Both the position numbers and the translations under genes were made by a program. Below the pieces are notes generated by a model. The model did not search any database, was not told where the DNA came from, and was given only the letters and a program-made list of their open reading frames with translations. A DNA stretch of 64,000 bases from Smallanthus sonchifolius (taxonomy: Eukaryota > Streptophyta > Magnoliopsida > Asterales > Asteraceae), in assembly GCA_023525975.1 (NCBI GenBank), contig CM042035.1, positions 25,036,001-25,100,000 of the forward strand, read 5' to 3'. Of the stretch, positions 21,851 to 34,047 are shown piece after piece; position 1 is the stretch's first letter, and every line of letters begins with the position of its first letter.

Positions 21851-22240
21851 GAAATAACTCTTTCATTCTATTACTTTATCCCCTTCCACACATGACTCAT
21901 TTTTACTTGCATTCTCCTCTTGCGCGCGCGTTCCGCCTTACGTCAACACGTGCGTCACCCGCCGGCGAGCGTTTAGTTCTTATACTTCCTTGTACAAAAC
22001 ATATTCCCACGCTCACCCGGGGGGTAAGAATAATTGACTAGTATATGAAGACACACGTGTTCCACTCGACGTCTAAACGTGTGTCTCCCGCGATCGGGCG
22101 TTCCTCGACACGGACCCGCGCGCCCGAGTCTTTACGTACGTTGACCGTTTTTTAACAAAAACTCGTTACGCCCACTCCCGCTTGGATAATAATCAACGGG
22201 TGACGTTGTTTAGAGTAAAAAAAAATAATAACTTAAAAAA

Positions 22241-22360
22241 GGAGTTGCAACACGAGGACTTCCCAGGGGGTCACCCATCCTAGTACTACTCTCCCCCAAG
22301 CACGCTTAACTACGGAGTTCTGATGGGATCCGGTGCTTTAGTGCTGGTATGATCGCAACC
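22241..22360 (-). rRNA. 5S: 5S rRNA, copy 44
   Basis: C49T, C67G and C118T. C67G is unique in the window and alters the first base of the intermediate element. 3' spacer 21851-22240, class C. Confidence 0.95.
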
Positions 22361-22749
22361 GAAATAACTTTTCCATTCTATTACTTTATCCCCTTCCACA
22401 CATGACTCATTTTTAATAGCATTCTCCTCTTGCGCGCGCGTTCCGCCTTACGTCAACACGTGCGTCACCCGCCGGCGAGCGTTTAGTTCTTATACTTCCT
22501 AGTACAAAACATATTCCCACGCTCACCCGAGGCGTAAGAATAATTGACTAGTATAAGAAGACACACGTGTTCCACTCGACGTCTAACCGTGTGTCTCCCG
22601 CGATCGGGCGTTCCCCGACACGGACCCGCGCGCCCGAGTCTTTACGTACGTTGACCGTTTTTTGACAAAAACTCGTTACGCCTACGCCCGCTTGCAAAAT
22701 AATCAACGGGTGACGTTGTTTTGAGTAAAAAAAATAATAACTTAAAAAA

Positions 22750-22869
22750 GGGGTTGCAACACGAGGACTTCCCAGGGGGTCACCCATTCTAGTACTACTC
22801 TCGCCCAAGCACGCTTAACTGCGGAGTTCTGATGGGATCCGGTGCTTTAGTGCTGGTATGATCGCAACC
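22750..22869 (-). rRNA. 5S: 5S rRNA, copy 45
   Basis: G82A. 3' spacer 22361-22749, class B2. Confidence 0.96.
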
Positions 22870-23256
22870 GAAATAACTCTTTCAGTCTATTACTTTATCC
22901 CCTTCCACACATGACTCATTTTTACTTGCATTCTCCTCTTGCGCGCGCGTTCCGCCTTACGTCAACACGTGCGTCACCCGCCGGCGAGCGCTAAGTTCTT
23001 ATACTTCCAAGTACAAAACATATTCCCACGCTCACCCGAGGCGTAAGAATAATTGACTAGTATAAGAAGACACACGTGTTCCACTCGACGTCTAACCGTG
23101 TGTCTCCCGCGATCGGGCGTTCCCCGACACGGACCCGCGCGCCCGAGTCTTTACGTACGTTAACCGTTTTTTGACAAAAACTCGTTACGCCCACGTCCGC
23201 TTGTATAATAATCAACGGATGACGTTGTTTAGAGTAAAAAAAAATAAATTAAAAAA

Positions 23257-23376
23257 GGAGTTGCAACACGAGGACTTCCCAGGGGGTCACCCATCCTAGT
23301 ACTACTCTCGCTCAAGCACGCTTAACTGCGAAGTTCTGATGGGATCCGGTGCTTTAGTGCTGGTATGATCGCAACC
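23257..23376 (-). rRNA. 5S: 5S rRNA, copy 46
   Basis: C46T, G65A and C118T, first of seven copies with this allele. C46T leaves a G-U pair in helix III; G65A would break the C14-G65 pair of helix II. 3' spacer 22870-23256, class A with gcgctaagtt. Confidence 0.95.
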
Positions 23377-23763
23377 GAAATAATTCTTTCATTCTATTAC
23401 TTTATCCCCTTCCACACATGACTCATTTTTACTTGCATTCTCCTCTTGCGCGCGCGTTCCGCCTTACGTCAACACGTGCGTCACCCGCCGGCGAGCGTTT
23501 AGTTCTTATACTTCCTTGTACAAAACATATTCCCACGCTCACCCGAGGCGTAAGAATAATTGACTAGTATATGAAGACACACGTGTTCCACTCGACGTCT
23601 AACCGTGTGTCTCCCGCGATCGGGCGTTCCCCGACACGGACCCGCGCGCCCGAGTCTTTACGTACGTTAACCATTTTTTGACAAAAACTCGTTACGCCCA
23701 CGTCCGCTTGCATAATAATCAACAGATGACGTTGTTTAGAGTAAAAAAAAATAAATTAAAAAA

Positions 23764-23883
23764 GGGGTTGCAACACGAGGACTTCCCAGGGGGTCACCCA
23801 TCCTAGTACTACTCTCGCCCAAGCACGCTTAACTGCGGAGTTCTAATGGGATCCGGTGCTTTAGTGCTGGTATGATCGCAACC
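23764..23883 (-). rRNA. 5S: 5S rRNA, copy 47
   Basis: C39T. 3' spacer 23377-23763, class A with aacagatgacg. 5' flank has gaattaact in place of gaaataact, marking a sub-family (copies 47, 55, 64, 78, 99, 110, 122). Confidence 0.97.
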
Positions 23884-24272
23884 GAATTAACTCTTTCAGT
23901 CTATTACTTTATCCCCTTCCACACATGACTCATTTTTACTTGCATTCTCCTCTTGCGCGCGCGTTCCGCCTTACGTCAACACGTGCGTCACCCGCCGGCG
24001 AGCGTTTAGTTCTTATACTTCCTTGTACAAAACATATTCCCACGCTCACCCGGGGCGTAAGCATAATTGACTAGTATATGAAGACACACGTGTTCCACTC
24101 GACGTCTAACCGTGTGTCTCCCGCGATCGGGCGTTCCCCGACACGGACCCGCGCGCCCGAGTCGTTACGTACGTTGACCGTTTTTTGACAAAAACTTGTT
24201 ACGCCCACGCCCGCTTGCAAAATAATCAACGGGTGACGTTGTTTTGAGTAAAAAAAATAATTACTTAAAAAA

Positions 24273-24392
24273 GGGGTTGCAACACAAGGACTTCACAGGG
24301 GGTCACCCATCCTAGTACTACTATCGCCCAAGCACGCTTAACTGCGGAGTTCTGATGGGATCCGGTGCTTTAGTGCTGGTATGATCGCAACC
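24273..24392 (-). rRNA. 5S: 5S rRNA, copy 48 (intermediate-element variant)
   Basis: G70T, G98T and C107T, first of nine copies carrying G98T. 3' spacer 23884-24272, class B. Confidence 0.95.
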
Positions 24393-24781
24393 GAAATAAC
24401 TCTTTCATTCTATTACTTTATCCCCTTCCACACATGACTCATTTTTACTTGCATTCTCCTCTTGCGCGCGCGTTCCGCCTTACGTCAACACGTGCGTCAC
24501 CCGCCGGCGAGCGTTTAGTTCTTATACTTCCTTGTACAAAACATATTCCCACGCTCACCCGGGGCGTAAGAATAATTGACTAGTATATGAAGACACACGT
24601 GTTCCACTCGACGTCTAAATGTGTGTCTCCCGCGATCGGGCGTTCCCCGACACGGACCGGCGCGCCCGAGTCTTTACGTACGTTGACCGTTTTTTGACAA
24701 AAACTTGTTACGCCCACGCCCGCTTGCAAAATAATCAACGGGTGACGTTGTTTTGAGTAAAAAAAATAATTACTTAAAAAA

Positions 24782-24901
24782 GGGGTTGCAACACGAGGAC
24801 TTCCCAGGGTGTCACCCATCCTAGTACTACTCTCGCCCAAGCACGCTTAACTGCGGAGTTCTGATGGGATCCGGTGCTTTAGTACTGGTATGATCGCAAC
24901 C
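24782..24901 (-). rRNA. 5S: 5S rRNA, copy 49
   Basis: C18T (U-G wobble in helix II) and C92A (C box), first of eight such copies. 3' spacer 24393-24781, class B with ggaccggcgcg. Confidence 0.95.
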
Positions 24902-25287
24902 GAAATAACTCTTCCATTCTATTAATTTATCCCCTTCCACACATGACTCATTTTTACTTGCATTCTCCTCTTGCGCGCGCGTTCCGCCTTACGTCAACAC
25001 GTGCGTCACCCGCCGGCGAGCGTTTAGTTCTTATACTTCCTTGTACAAAACATATTCCCACGCTCACCCGAGGCGTAAGAATAATTGACTAGTATATGAA
25101 GACACACGTGTTCCACTCGACGTCTAACCGTGTGTCTCCCGCGATCGGGCGTTCCACGACACGGACCCGCGCGCCCGAGTCTTTACGTACGTTAACCTTT
25201 TTTGACAAAAACTCGTTACGCCCACGTCCGCTTGCATAATAATCAACGGATGACGTTGTTTAGAGTAAAAAAAAATAAATTAAAAAA

Positions 25288-25407
25288 GGGGTTGCAACAC
25301 GAGGACTTCCCAGGGGGTCACCCATCCTAGTACTACTCTCGCCCAAGCACGCTTAACTGCGGAGTTCTGATGGGATCCGGTGCTTTAGTGCTGGTATGAT
25401 CGCAACC
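25288..25407 (-). rRNA. 5S: 5S rRNA, copy 50
   Basis: Identical to copy 1. 3' spacer 24902-25287, class A, 386 bp, one T short at aaccttttttg. Confidence 0.98.
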
Positions 25408-25797
25408 GAAATAACTCTTTCAGTCTATTACTTTATCCCCTTCCACACATGACTCATTTTTACTTGCATTCTCCTCTTGCGCGCTCGTTCCGCCTTACGT
25501 CAACACGTGCGTCACCCGCCGGCGAGCGTTTAGTTCTTATACTTCCTTGTACAAAACATATTCCCACGCTCACCCGGGGAATAAGAATAATTTACTAGTA
25601 TATGAAGACACACGTGTTCCACTCGACGTCTAAACGTGTGTCTCCCGCGATCGGGCGTTCCCCGACACGGACCGGCGCGCCCGAGTCTTTACGTACGTTG
25701 ACCGTTTTTTGACAAAAACTTGTTACGCCCACGCCCGCTTGCAAAATAATCAACGGGTGACGTTGTTTTGAGTAAAAAAAAATAATTACTTAAAAAA

Positions 25798-25917
25798 GGG
25801 GTTGCAACACGAGGACTTCCTAGGGGGTCACCCATCCTAGTACTACTCTCGCCCAAGCACGCTTAACTGCGGAGTTCTGATGGGATCCGGTGCTTTAGTA
25901 CTGGTATAATCGCAACC
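25798..25917 (-). rRNA. 5S: 5S rRNA, copy 51
   Basis: C10T, C18T and G97A, allele shared with copies 59, 62 and 68. 3' spacer 25408-25797, class B, with cggggaataag and aatttacta. Confidence 0.95.
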
Positions 25918-26307
25918 GAAATAACTCTTTCATTCTATTACTTTATCCCCTTCCACACATGACTCATTTTTACTTGCATTCTCCTCTTGCGCGCGCGTTC
26001 CGCCTTACGTCAACACGTGCGTCACCCGCCGGCGAGCGTTTAGTTCTTATACTTCCTTGTACAAAACATATTCCCAAGCTCACCCGGGGCGTAAGAATAA
26101 TTGACTAGTATATGAAGACACACGTGTTCCACTCGACGTCTAAACGTGTGTCTCCCGCGATCGGGCGTTCCTCGACACGGACCCGCGCGCCCGAGTCTTT
26201 ACGTACGTTGACCGTTTTTTAACAAAAACTCGTTACGCCCACTCCCGCTTGGATAATAATCAACGGGTGACGTTGTTTAGAGTAAAAAAAAATAATAACT
26301 TAAAAAA

Positions 26308-26427
26308 GGAGTTGCAACACGAGGACTTCCCAGGGGGTCACCCATCCTAGTACTACTCTCGCCCAAGCACGCTTAACTACGGAGTTCTGATGGGATCCGG
26401 TGCTTTAGTGCTGGTATGATCGCAACC
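26308..26427 (-). rRNA. 5S: 5S rRNA, copy 52
   Basis: C49T and C118T. 3' spacer 25918-26307 is a hybrid: ttcccaagct near gene 51, class C near gene 52. Confidence 0.96.
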
Positions 26428-26816
26428 GAAATAACTTTTCCATTCTATTACTTTATCCCCTTCCACACATGACTCATTTTTAATAGCATTCTCCTCTTGC
26501 GCGCGCGTTCCGCCTTACGTCAACACGTGCGTCACCCGCCGGCGAGCGTTTAGTTCTTATACTTCCTAGTACAAAACATATTCCCACGCTCACCCGAGGC
26601 GTAAGAATAATTGACTAGTATAAGAAGACACACGTGTTCCACTCGACGTCTAACCGTGTGTCTCCCGCGATCGGGCGTTCCCCGACACGGACCCGCGCGC
26701 CCGAGTCTTTACGTACGTTGACCGTTTTTTGACAAAAACTCGTTACGCCTACGCCCGCTTGCAAAATAATCAACGGGTGACGTTGTTTTGAGTAAAAAAA
26801 ATAATAACTTAAAAAA

Positions 26817-26936
26817 GGGGTTGCAACACGAGGACTTCCCAGGGGGTCATCCATTCTAGTACTACTCTCGCCCAAGCACGCTTAACTGCGGAGTTCTGAT
26901 GGGATCCGGTGCTTTAGTGCTGGTATGATCGCAACC
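26817..26936 (-). rRNA. 5S: 5S rRNA, copy 53
   Basis: G82A plus G87A; G87A is unique. Two C-box changes. 3' spacer 26428-26816, class B2. Confidence 0.95.
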
Positions 26937-27323
26937 GAAATAACTCTTTCAGTCTATTACTTTATCCCCTTCCACACATGACTCATTTTTACTTGCATTC
27001 TCCTCTTGCGCGCGCGTTCCGCCTTACGTCAACACGTGCGTCACCCGCCGGCGAGCGCTAAGTTCTTATACTTCCAAGTACAAAACATATTCCCACGCTC
27101 ACCCGAGGCGTAAGAATAATTGACTAGTATAAGAAGACACACGTGTTCCACTCGACGTCTAACCGTGTGTCTCCCGCGATCGGGCGTTCCCCGACACGGA
27201 CCCGCGCGCCCGAGTCTTTACGTACGTTAACCGTTTTTTGACAAAAACTCGTTACGCCCACGTCCGCTTGCATAATAATCAACGGATGACGTTGTTTAGA
27301 GTAAAAAAAAATAAATTAAAAAA

Positions 27324-27443
27324 GGAGTTGCAACACGAGGACTTCCCAGGGGGTCACCCATCCTAGTACTACTCTCGCTCAAGCACGCTTAACTGCGAAG
27401 TTCTGATGGGATCCGGTGCTTTAGTGCTGGTATGATCGCAACC
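27324..27443 (-). rRNA. 5S: 5S rRNA, copy 54
   Basis: C46T, G65A and C118T. 3' spacer 26937-27323, class A with gcgctaagtt. Confidence 0.95.
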
Positions 27444-27830
27444 GAAATAATTCTTTCATTCTATTACTTTATCCCCTTCCACACATGACTCATTTTTACT
27501 TGCATTCTCCTCTTGCGCGCGCGTTCCGCCTTACGTCAACACGTGCGTCACCCGCCGGCGAGCGTTTAGTTCTTATACTTCCTTGTACAAAACATATTCC
27601 CACGCTCACCCGAGGCGTAAGAATAATTGACTAGTATATGAAGACACACGTGTTCCACTCGACGTCTAACCGTGTGTCTCCCGCGATCGGGCGTTCCCCG
27701 ACACGGACCCGCGCGCCCGAGTCTTTACGTACGTTAACCATTTTTTGACAAAAACTCGTTACGCCCACGTCCGCTTGCATAATAATCAACAGATGACGTT
27801 GTTTAGAGTAAAAAAAAATAAATTAAAAAA

Positions 27831-27950
27831 GGGGTTGCAACACGAGGACTTCCCAGGGGGTCACCCATCCTAGTACTACTCTCGCCCAAGCACGCTTAAC
27901 TGCGGAGTTCTAATGGGATCCGGTGCTTTAGTGCTGGTATGATCGCAACC
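27831..27950 (-). rRNA. 5S: 5S rRNA, copy 55
   Basis: C39T. 3' spacer 27444-27830, class A with aacagatgacg. Confidence 0.97.
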
Positions 27951-28339
27951 GAATTAACTCTTTCAGTCTATTACTTTATCCCCTTCCACACATGACTCAT
28001 TTTTACTTGCATTCTCCTCTTGCGCGCGCGTTCCGCCTTACGTCAACACGTGCGTCACCCGCCGGCGAGCGTTTAGTTCTTATACTTCCTTGTACAAAAC
28101 ATATTCCCACGCTCACCCGGGGCGTAAGAATAATTGACTAGTATATGAAGACACACGTGTTCCACTCGACGTCTAACCGTGTGTCTCCCGCGATCGGGCG
28201 TTCCCCGACACGGACCCGCGCGCCCGAGTCGTTACGTACGTTGACCGTTTTTTGACAAAAACTTGTTACGCCCACGCCCGCTTGCAAAATAATCAACGGG
28301 TGACGTTGTTTTGAGTAAAAAAAATAATTACTTAAAAAA

Positions 28340-28459
28340 GGGGTTGCAACACAAGGACTTCACAGGGGGTCACCCATCCTAGTACTACTATCGCCCAAGC
28401 ACGCTTAACTGCGGAGTTCTGATGGGATCCGGTGCTTTAGTGCTGGTATGATCGCAACC
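28340..28459 (-). rRNA. 5S: 5S rRNA, copy 56 (intermediate-element variant)
   Basis: G70T, G98T and C107T. 3' spacer 27951-28339, class B. Confidence 0.95.
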
Positions 28460-28848
28460 GAAATAACTCTTTCATTCTATTACTTTATCCCCTTCCACAC
28501 ATGACTCATTTTTACTTGCATTCTCCTCTTGCGCGCGCGTTCCGCCTTACGTCAACACGTGCGTCACCCGCCGGCGAGCGTTTAGTTCTTATACTTCCTT
28601 GTACAAAACATATTCCCACGCTCACCCGGGGCGTAAGAATAATTGACTAGTATATGAAGACACACGTGTTCCACTCGACGTCTAAATGTGTGTCTCCCGC
28701 GATCGGGCGTTCCCCGACACGGACCGGCGCGCCCGAGTCTTTACGTACGTTGACCGTTTTTTGACAAAAACTTGTTACGCCCACGCCCGCTTGCAAAATA
28801 ATCAACGGGTGACGTTGTTTTGAGTAAAAAAAATAATTACTTAAAAAA

Positions 28849-28968
28849 GGGGTTGCAACACGAGGACTTCCCAGGGTGTCACCCATCCTAGTACTACTCT
28901 CGCCCAAGCACGCTTAACTGCGGAGTTCTGATGGGATCCGGTGCTTTAGTACTGGTATGATCGCAACC
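28849..28968 (-). rRNA. 5S: 5S rRNA, copy 57
   Basis: C18T and C92A. 3' spacer 28460-28848, class B. Confidence 0.95.
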
Positions 28969-29354
28969 GAAATAACTCTTCCATTCTATTAATTTATCCC
29001 CTTCCACACATGACTCATTTTTACTTGCATTCTCCTCTTGCGCGCGCGTTCCGCCTTACGTCAACACGTGCGTCACCCGCCGGCGAGCGTTTAGTTCTTA
29101 TACTTCCTTGTACAAAACATATTCCCACGCTCACCCGAGGCGTAAGAATAATTGACTAGTATATGAAGACACACGTGTTCCACTCGACGTCTAACCGTGT
29201 GTCTCCCGCGATCGGGCGTTCCACGACACGGACCCGCGCGCCCGAGTCTTTACGTACGTTAACCTTTTTTGACAAAAACTCGTTACGCCCACGTCCGCTT
29301 GCATAATAATCAACGGATGACGTTGTTTAGAGTAAAAAAAAATAAATTAAAAAA

Positions 29355-29474
29355 GGGGTTGCAACACGAGGACTTCCCAGGGGGTCACCCATCCTAGTAC
29401 TACTCTCGCCCAAGCACGCTTAACTGCGGAGTTCTGATGGGATCCGGTGCTTTAGTGCTGGTATGATCGCAACC
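29355..29474 (-). rRNA. 5S: 5S rRNA, copy 58
   Basis: Identical to copy 1. 3' spacer 28969-29354, class A, 386 bp, with the aaccttttttg deletion of copy 50. Confidence 0.98.
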
Positions 29475-29863
29475 GAAATAACTCTTTCAGTCTATTACTT
29501 TATCCCCTTCCACACATGACTCATTTTTACTTGCATTCTTCTCTTGCGCGCTCGTTCCGCCTTACGTCAACACGTGCGTCACCCGCCGGCGAGCGTTTAG
29601 TTCTTATACTTCCTTGTACAAAACATATTCCCACGCTCACCCGGGGAATAAGAATAATTTACTAGTATATGAAGACACACGTGTTCCACTCGACGTCTAA
29701 ACGTGTGTCTCCCGCGATCGGGCGTTCCCCGACACGGACCGGCGCGCCCGAGTCTTTACGTACGTTGACCGTTTTTTGACAAAAACTTGTTACGCCCACG
29801 CCCGCTTGCAAAATAATCAACGGGTGACGTTGTTTTGAGTAAAAAAAATAATTACTTAAAAAA

Positions 29864-29983
29864 GGGGTTGCAACACGAGGACTTCCTAGGGGGTCACCCA
29901 TCCTAGTACTACTCTCGCCCAAGCACGCTTAACTGCGGAGTTCTGATGGGATCCGGTGCTTTAGTACTGGTATAATCGCAACC
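29864..29983 (-). rRNA. 5S: 5S rRNA, copy 59
   Basis: C10T, C18T and G97A. 3' spacer 29475-29863, class B. Confidence 0.95.
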
Positions 29984-30372
29984 GAAATAACTCTTTCATT
30001 CTATTACTTTATCCCCTTCCACACATGACTCATTTTTACTTGCATTCTCCTCTTGCGCGCGCGTTCCGCCTTACGTCAACACGTGCGTCACCCGCCGGCG
30101 AGCGTTTAGTTCTTATACTTCCTTGTACAAAACATATTCCCAAGCTCACCCGGGGCGTAAGAATAATTGACTAGTATATGAAGACACACGTGTTCCACTC
30201 GACGTCTAAACGTGTGTCTCCCGCGATCGGGCGTTCCCCGACACGGACCCGCGCGCCCGAGTCTTTACGTACGTTGACCGTTTTTTGACAAAAACTTGTT
30301 ACGCCCACGCCCGCTTGCAAAATAATCAACGGGTGACGTTGTTTTGAGTAAAAAAAATAATTACTTAAAAAA

Positions 30373-30492
30373 GGGGTTGCAACACGAGGACTTCCCAGGG
30401 GGTCACCCATCCTAGTACTACTCTCGCCCAGGCACGCTTAACTGCGGAGTTCTGATGGGATCCGGTGCTTTAGTACTGGTATGATCGCAACC
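30373..30492 (-). rRNA. 5S: 5S rRNA, copy 60
   Basis: C18T and T62C. T62C is in the A box. 3' spacer 29984-30372, class B with ttcccaagct. Confidence 0.95.
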
Positions 30493-30879
30493 GAAATAAC
30501 TCTTCCATTCTATTAATTTATCCCCTTCCACACATGACTCATTTTTACTTGCATTCTCCTCTTGCGCGCGCGTTCCGCCTTACGTCAACACGTGCGTCAC
30601 CCGCCGGCGAGCGTTTAGTTCTTATACTTCCTTGTACAAAACATATTCCCACGCTCACCCGAGGCGTAAGAATAATTGACTAGTATAAGAAGACACACGT
30701 GTTCCACTCGACGTCTAACCGTGTGTCTCCCGCGATCGGGCGTTCCACGACACGGACCCGCGCGCCCGAGTCTTTACGTACGTTAACCGTTTTTTGACAA
30801 AAACTCGTTACGCCCACGTCCGCTTGCATAATAATCAACGGATGACATTGTTTAGAGTAAAAAAAAATAAATTAAAAAA

Positions 30880-30999
30880 GGAGTTGCAACACGAGGACTT
30901 CCCAGGGGGTCACCCATCCTAGTACTACTCTCGCTCAAGCACGCTTAACTGCGAAGTTCTGATGGGATCCGGTGCTTTAGTGCTGGTATGATCGCAACC
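30880..30999 (-). rRNA. 5S: 5S rRNA, copy 61
   Basis: C46T, G65A and C118T. 3' spacer 30493-30879, class A, with private gatgacattg. Confidence 0.95.
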
Positions 31000-31388
31000 G
31001 AAATAATTCTTTCATTCTATTACTTTATCCCCTTCCACACATGACTCATTTTTACTTGCATTCTCCTCTTGCGCGCGCGTTCCGCCTTACGTCAACACGT
31101 GCGTCACCCGCCGGCGAGCGTTTAGTTCTTATACTTCCTTGTACAAAACATATTCCCACGCTCACCCGGGGAATAAGAATAATTTACTAGTATATGAAGA
31201 CACACGTGTTCCACTCGACGTCTAAACGTGTGTCTCCCGCGATCGGGCGTTCCCCGACACGGACCGGCGCGCCCGAGTCTTTACGTACGTTGACCGTTTT
31301 TTGACAAAAACTTGTTACGCCCACGCCCGCTTGCAAAATAATCAACGGGTGACGTTGTTTTGAGTAAAAAAAATAATTACTTAAAAAA

Positions 31389-31508
31389 GGGGTTGCAACA
31401 CGAGGACTTCCTAGGGGGTCACCCATCCTAGTACTACTCTCGCCCAAGCACGCTTAACTGCGGAGTTCTGATGGGATCCGGTGCTTTAGTACTGGTATAA
31501 TCGCAACC
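31389..31508 (-). rRNA. 5S: 5S rRNA, copy 62
   Basis: C10T, C18T and G97A, 1525 bp from copy 59. 3' spacer 31000-31388, class B. Confidence 0.95.
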
Positions 31509-31897
31509 GAAATAACTCTTTCATTCTATTACTTTATCCCCTTCCACACATGACTCATTTTTACTTGCATTCTCCTCTTGCGCGCGCGTTCCGCCTTACG
31601 TCAACACGTGCGTCACCCGCCGGCGAGCGTTTAGTTCTTATACTTCCTTGTACAAAACATATTCCCAAGCTCACCCGGGGCGTAAGAATAATTGACTAGT
31701 ATATGAAGACACACGTGTTCCACTCGACGTCTAAACGTGTGTCTCCCGCGATCGGGCGTTCCCCGACACGGACCCGCGCGCCCGAGTCTTTACGTACGTT
31801 GACCGTTTTTTGACAAAAACTTGTTACGCCCACGCCCGCTTGCAAAATAATCAACGGGTGACGTTGTTTTGAGTAAAAAAAATAATTACTTAAAAAA

Positions 31898-32017
31898 GGG
31901 GTTGCAACACGAGGACTTCCCAGGGGGTCACCCATCCTAGTACTACTATCGCCCAGGCACGCTTAACTGCGGAGTTCTGATGGGATCCGGTGCTTTAGTA
32001 CTGGTATGATCGCAACC
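31898..32017 (-). rRNA. 5S: 5S rRNA, copy 63 (recombinant-looking)
   Basis: C18T, T62C and G70T, without the C107T that normally goes with G70T. Both A box and intermediate element are altered. 3' spacer 31509-31897, class B. Confidence 0.95.
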
Positions 32018-32403
32018 GAAATAACTCTTCCATTCTATTAATTTATCCCCTTCCACACATGACTCATTTTTACTTGCATTCTCCTCTTGCGCGCGCGTTC
32101 CGCCTTACGTCAACACGTGCGTCACCCGCCGGCGAGCGTTTAGTTCTTATACTTCCTTGTACAAAACATATTCCCACGCTCACCCGAGGCGTAAGAATAA
32201 TTGACTAGTATATGAAGACACACGTGTTCCACTCGACGTCTAACCGTGTGTCTCCCGCGATCGGGCGTTCCCCGACACGGACCCGCGCGCCCGAGTCTTT
32301 ACGTACGTTAACCATTTTTTGACAAAAACTCGTTACGCCCACGTCCGCTTGCATAATAATCAACAGATGACGTTGTTTAGAGTAAAAAAAATAAATTAAA
32401 AAA

Positions 32404-32523
32404 GGGGTTGCAACACGAGGACTTCCCAGGGGGTCACCCATCCTAGTACTACTCTCGCCCAAGCACGCTTAACTGCGGAGTTCTAATGGGATCCGGTGCT
32501 TTAGTGCTGGTATGATCGCAACC
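32404..32523 (-). rRNA. 5S: 5S rRNA, copy 64
   Basis: C39T. 3' spacer 32018-32403, class A, 386 bp. Confidence 0.97.
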
Positions 32524-32912
32524 GAATTAACTCTTTCAGTCTATTACTTTATCCCCTTCCACACATGACTCATTTTTACTTGCATTCTCCTCTTGCGCGC
32601 GCGTTCCGCCTTACGTCAACACGTGCGTCACCCGCCGGCGAGCGTTTAGTTCTTATACTTCCTTGTACAAAACATATTCCCACGCTCACCCGGGGCGTAA
32701 GAATAATTGACTAGTATATGAAGACACACGTGTTCCACTCGACGTCTAACCGTGTGTCTCCCGCGATCGGGCGTTCCCCGACACGGACCCGCGCGCCCGA
32801 GTCGTTACGTACGTTGACCGTTTTTTGACAAAAACTTGTTACGCCCACGCCCGCTTGCAAAATAATCAACGGGTGACGTTGTTTTGAGTAAAAAAAATAA
32901 TTACTTAAAAAA

Positions 32913-33032
32913 GGGGTTGCAACACAAGGACTTCACAGGGGGTCACCCATCCTAGTACTACTATCGCCCAAGCACGCTTAACTGCGGAGTTCTGATGGGA
33001 TCCGGTGCTTTAGTGCTGGTATGATCGCAACC
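32913..33032 (-). rRNA. 5S: 5S rRNA, copy 65 (intermediate-element variant)
   Basis: G70T, G98T and C107T. 3' spacer 32524-32912, class B. Confidence 0.95.
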
Positions 33033-33421
33033 GAAATAACTCTTTCATTCTATTACTTTATCCCCTTCCACACATGACTCATTTTTACTTGCATTCTCCT
33101 CTTGCGCGCGCGTTCCGCCTTACGTCAACACGTGCGTCACCCGCCGGCGAGCGTTTAGTTCTTATACTTCCTTGTACAAAACATATTCCCACGCTCACCC
33201 GGGGCGTAAGAATAATTGACTAGTATATGAAGACACACGTGTTCCACTCGACGTCTAAATGTGTGTCTCCCGCGATCGGGCGTTCCCCGGCACGGACCGG
33301 CGCGCCCGAGTCTTTACGTACGTTGACCGTTTTTTGACAAAAACTTGTTACGCCCACGCCCGCTTGCAAAATAATCAACGGGTGACGTTGTTTTGAGTAA
33401 AAAAAATAATTACTTAAAAAA

Positions 33422-33541
33422 GGGGTTGCAACACGAGGACTTCCCAGGGTGTCACCCATCCTAGTACTACTCTCGCCCAAGCACGCTTAACTGCGGAGTT
33501 CTGATGGGATCCGGTGCTTTAGTACTGGTATGATCGCAACC
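33422..33541 (-). rRNA. 5S: 5S rRNA, copy 66
   Basis: C18T and C92A. 3' spacer 33033-33421, class B, with private cccggcacgg. Confidence 0.95.
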
Positions 33542-33927
33542 GAAATAACTCTTCCATTCTATTAATTTATCCCCTTCCACACATGACTCATTTTTACTTG
33601 CATTCTCCTCTTGCGCGCGCGTTCCGCCTTACGTCAACACGTGTGTCACCCGCCGGCGAGCGTTTAGTTCTTATACTTCCTTGTACAAAACATATTCCCA
33701 CGCTCACCCGAGGCGTAAGAATAATTGACTAGTATATGAAGACACACGTGTTCCACTCGACGTCTAACCGTGTGTCTCCCGCGATCGGGCGTTCCACGAC
33801 ACGGACCCGCGCGCCCGAGTCTTTACGTACGTTAACCTTTTTTGACAAAAACTCGTTACGCCCACGTCCGCTTGCATAATAATCAACGGATGACGTTGTT
33901 TAGAGTAAAAAAAAATAAATTAAAAAA

Positions 33928-34047
33928 GGGGTTGCAACACGAGGACTTCCCAGGGGGTCACCCATCCTAGTACTACTCTCGCCCAAGCACGCTTAACTGC
34001 GGAGTTCTGATGGGATCCGGTGCTTTAGTGCTGGTATGATCGCAACC
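33928..34047 (-). rRNA. 5S: 5S rRNA, copy 67
   Basis: Identical to copy 1. 3' spacer 33542-33927, class A, 386 bp, with the aaccttttttg deletion. Confidence 0.98.

Larger units (their letters stand above)
22241..26307 (-). repeat. 8-unit higher-order repeat, copy 1 (genes 44-51)
   Basis: Order: C118T+C49T, G82A, C118T+G65A+C46T, C39T, G70T+G98T+C107T, C92A+C18T, consensus, G97A+C18T+C10T. The same order recurs 4066-4067 bp later. Confidence 0.85.
26308..30372 (-). repeat. 8-unit higher-order repeat, copy 2 (genes 52-59)
   Basis: Second copy of the eight-unit order. It is set off by a hybrid spacer (25918-26307): the part next to gene 51 has ttcccaagct like the spacer before gene 60, and the part next to gene 52 is class C. 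That is the structure expected at an unequal exchange breakpoint. Confidence 0.85.

Noticed and set aside
22548..22808. Minus-strand 79-101 residue reading frames recurring in many units
   Set aside because: They begin within 5S sequence (GGATGGGTGACC) and extend into the spacer. They are open only because of indel differences between spacer classes, and are closed in class A units. Pol III termination would also prevent an mRNA.
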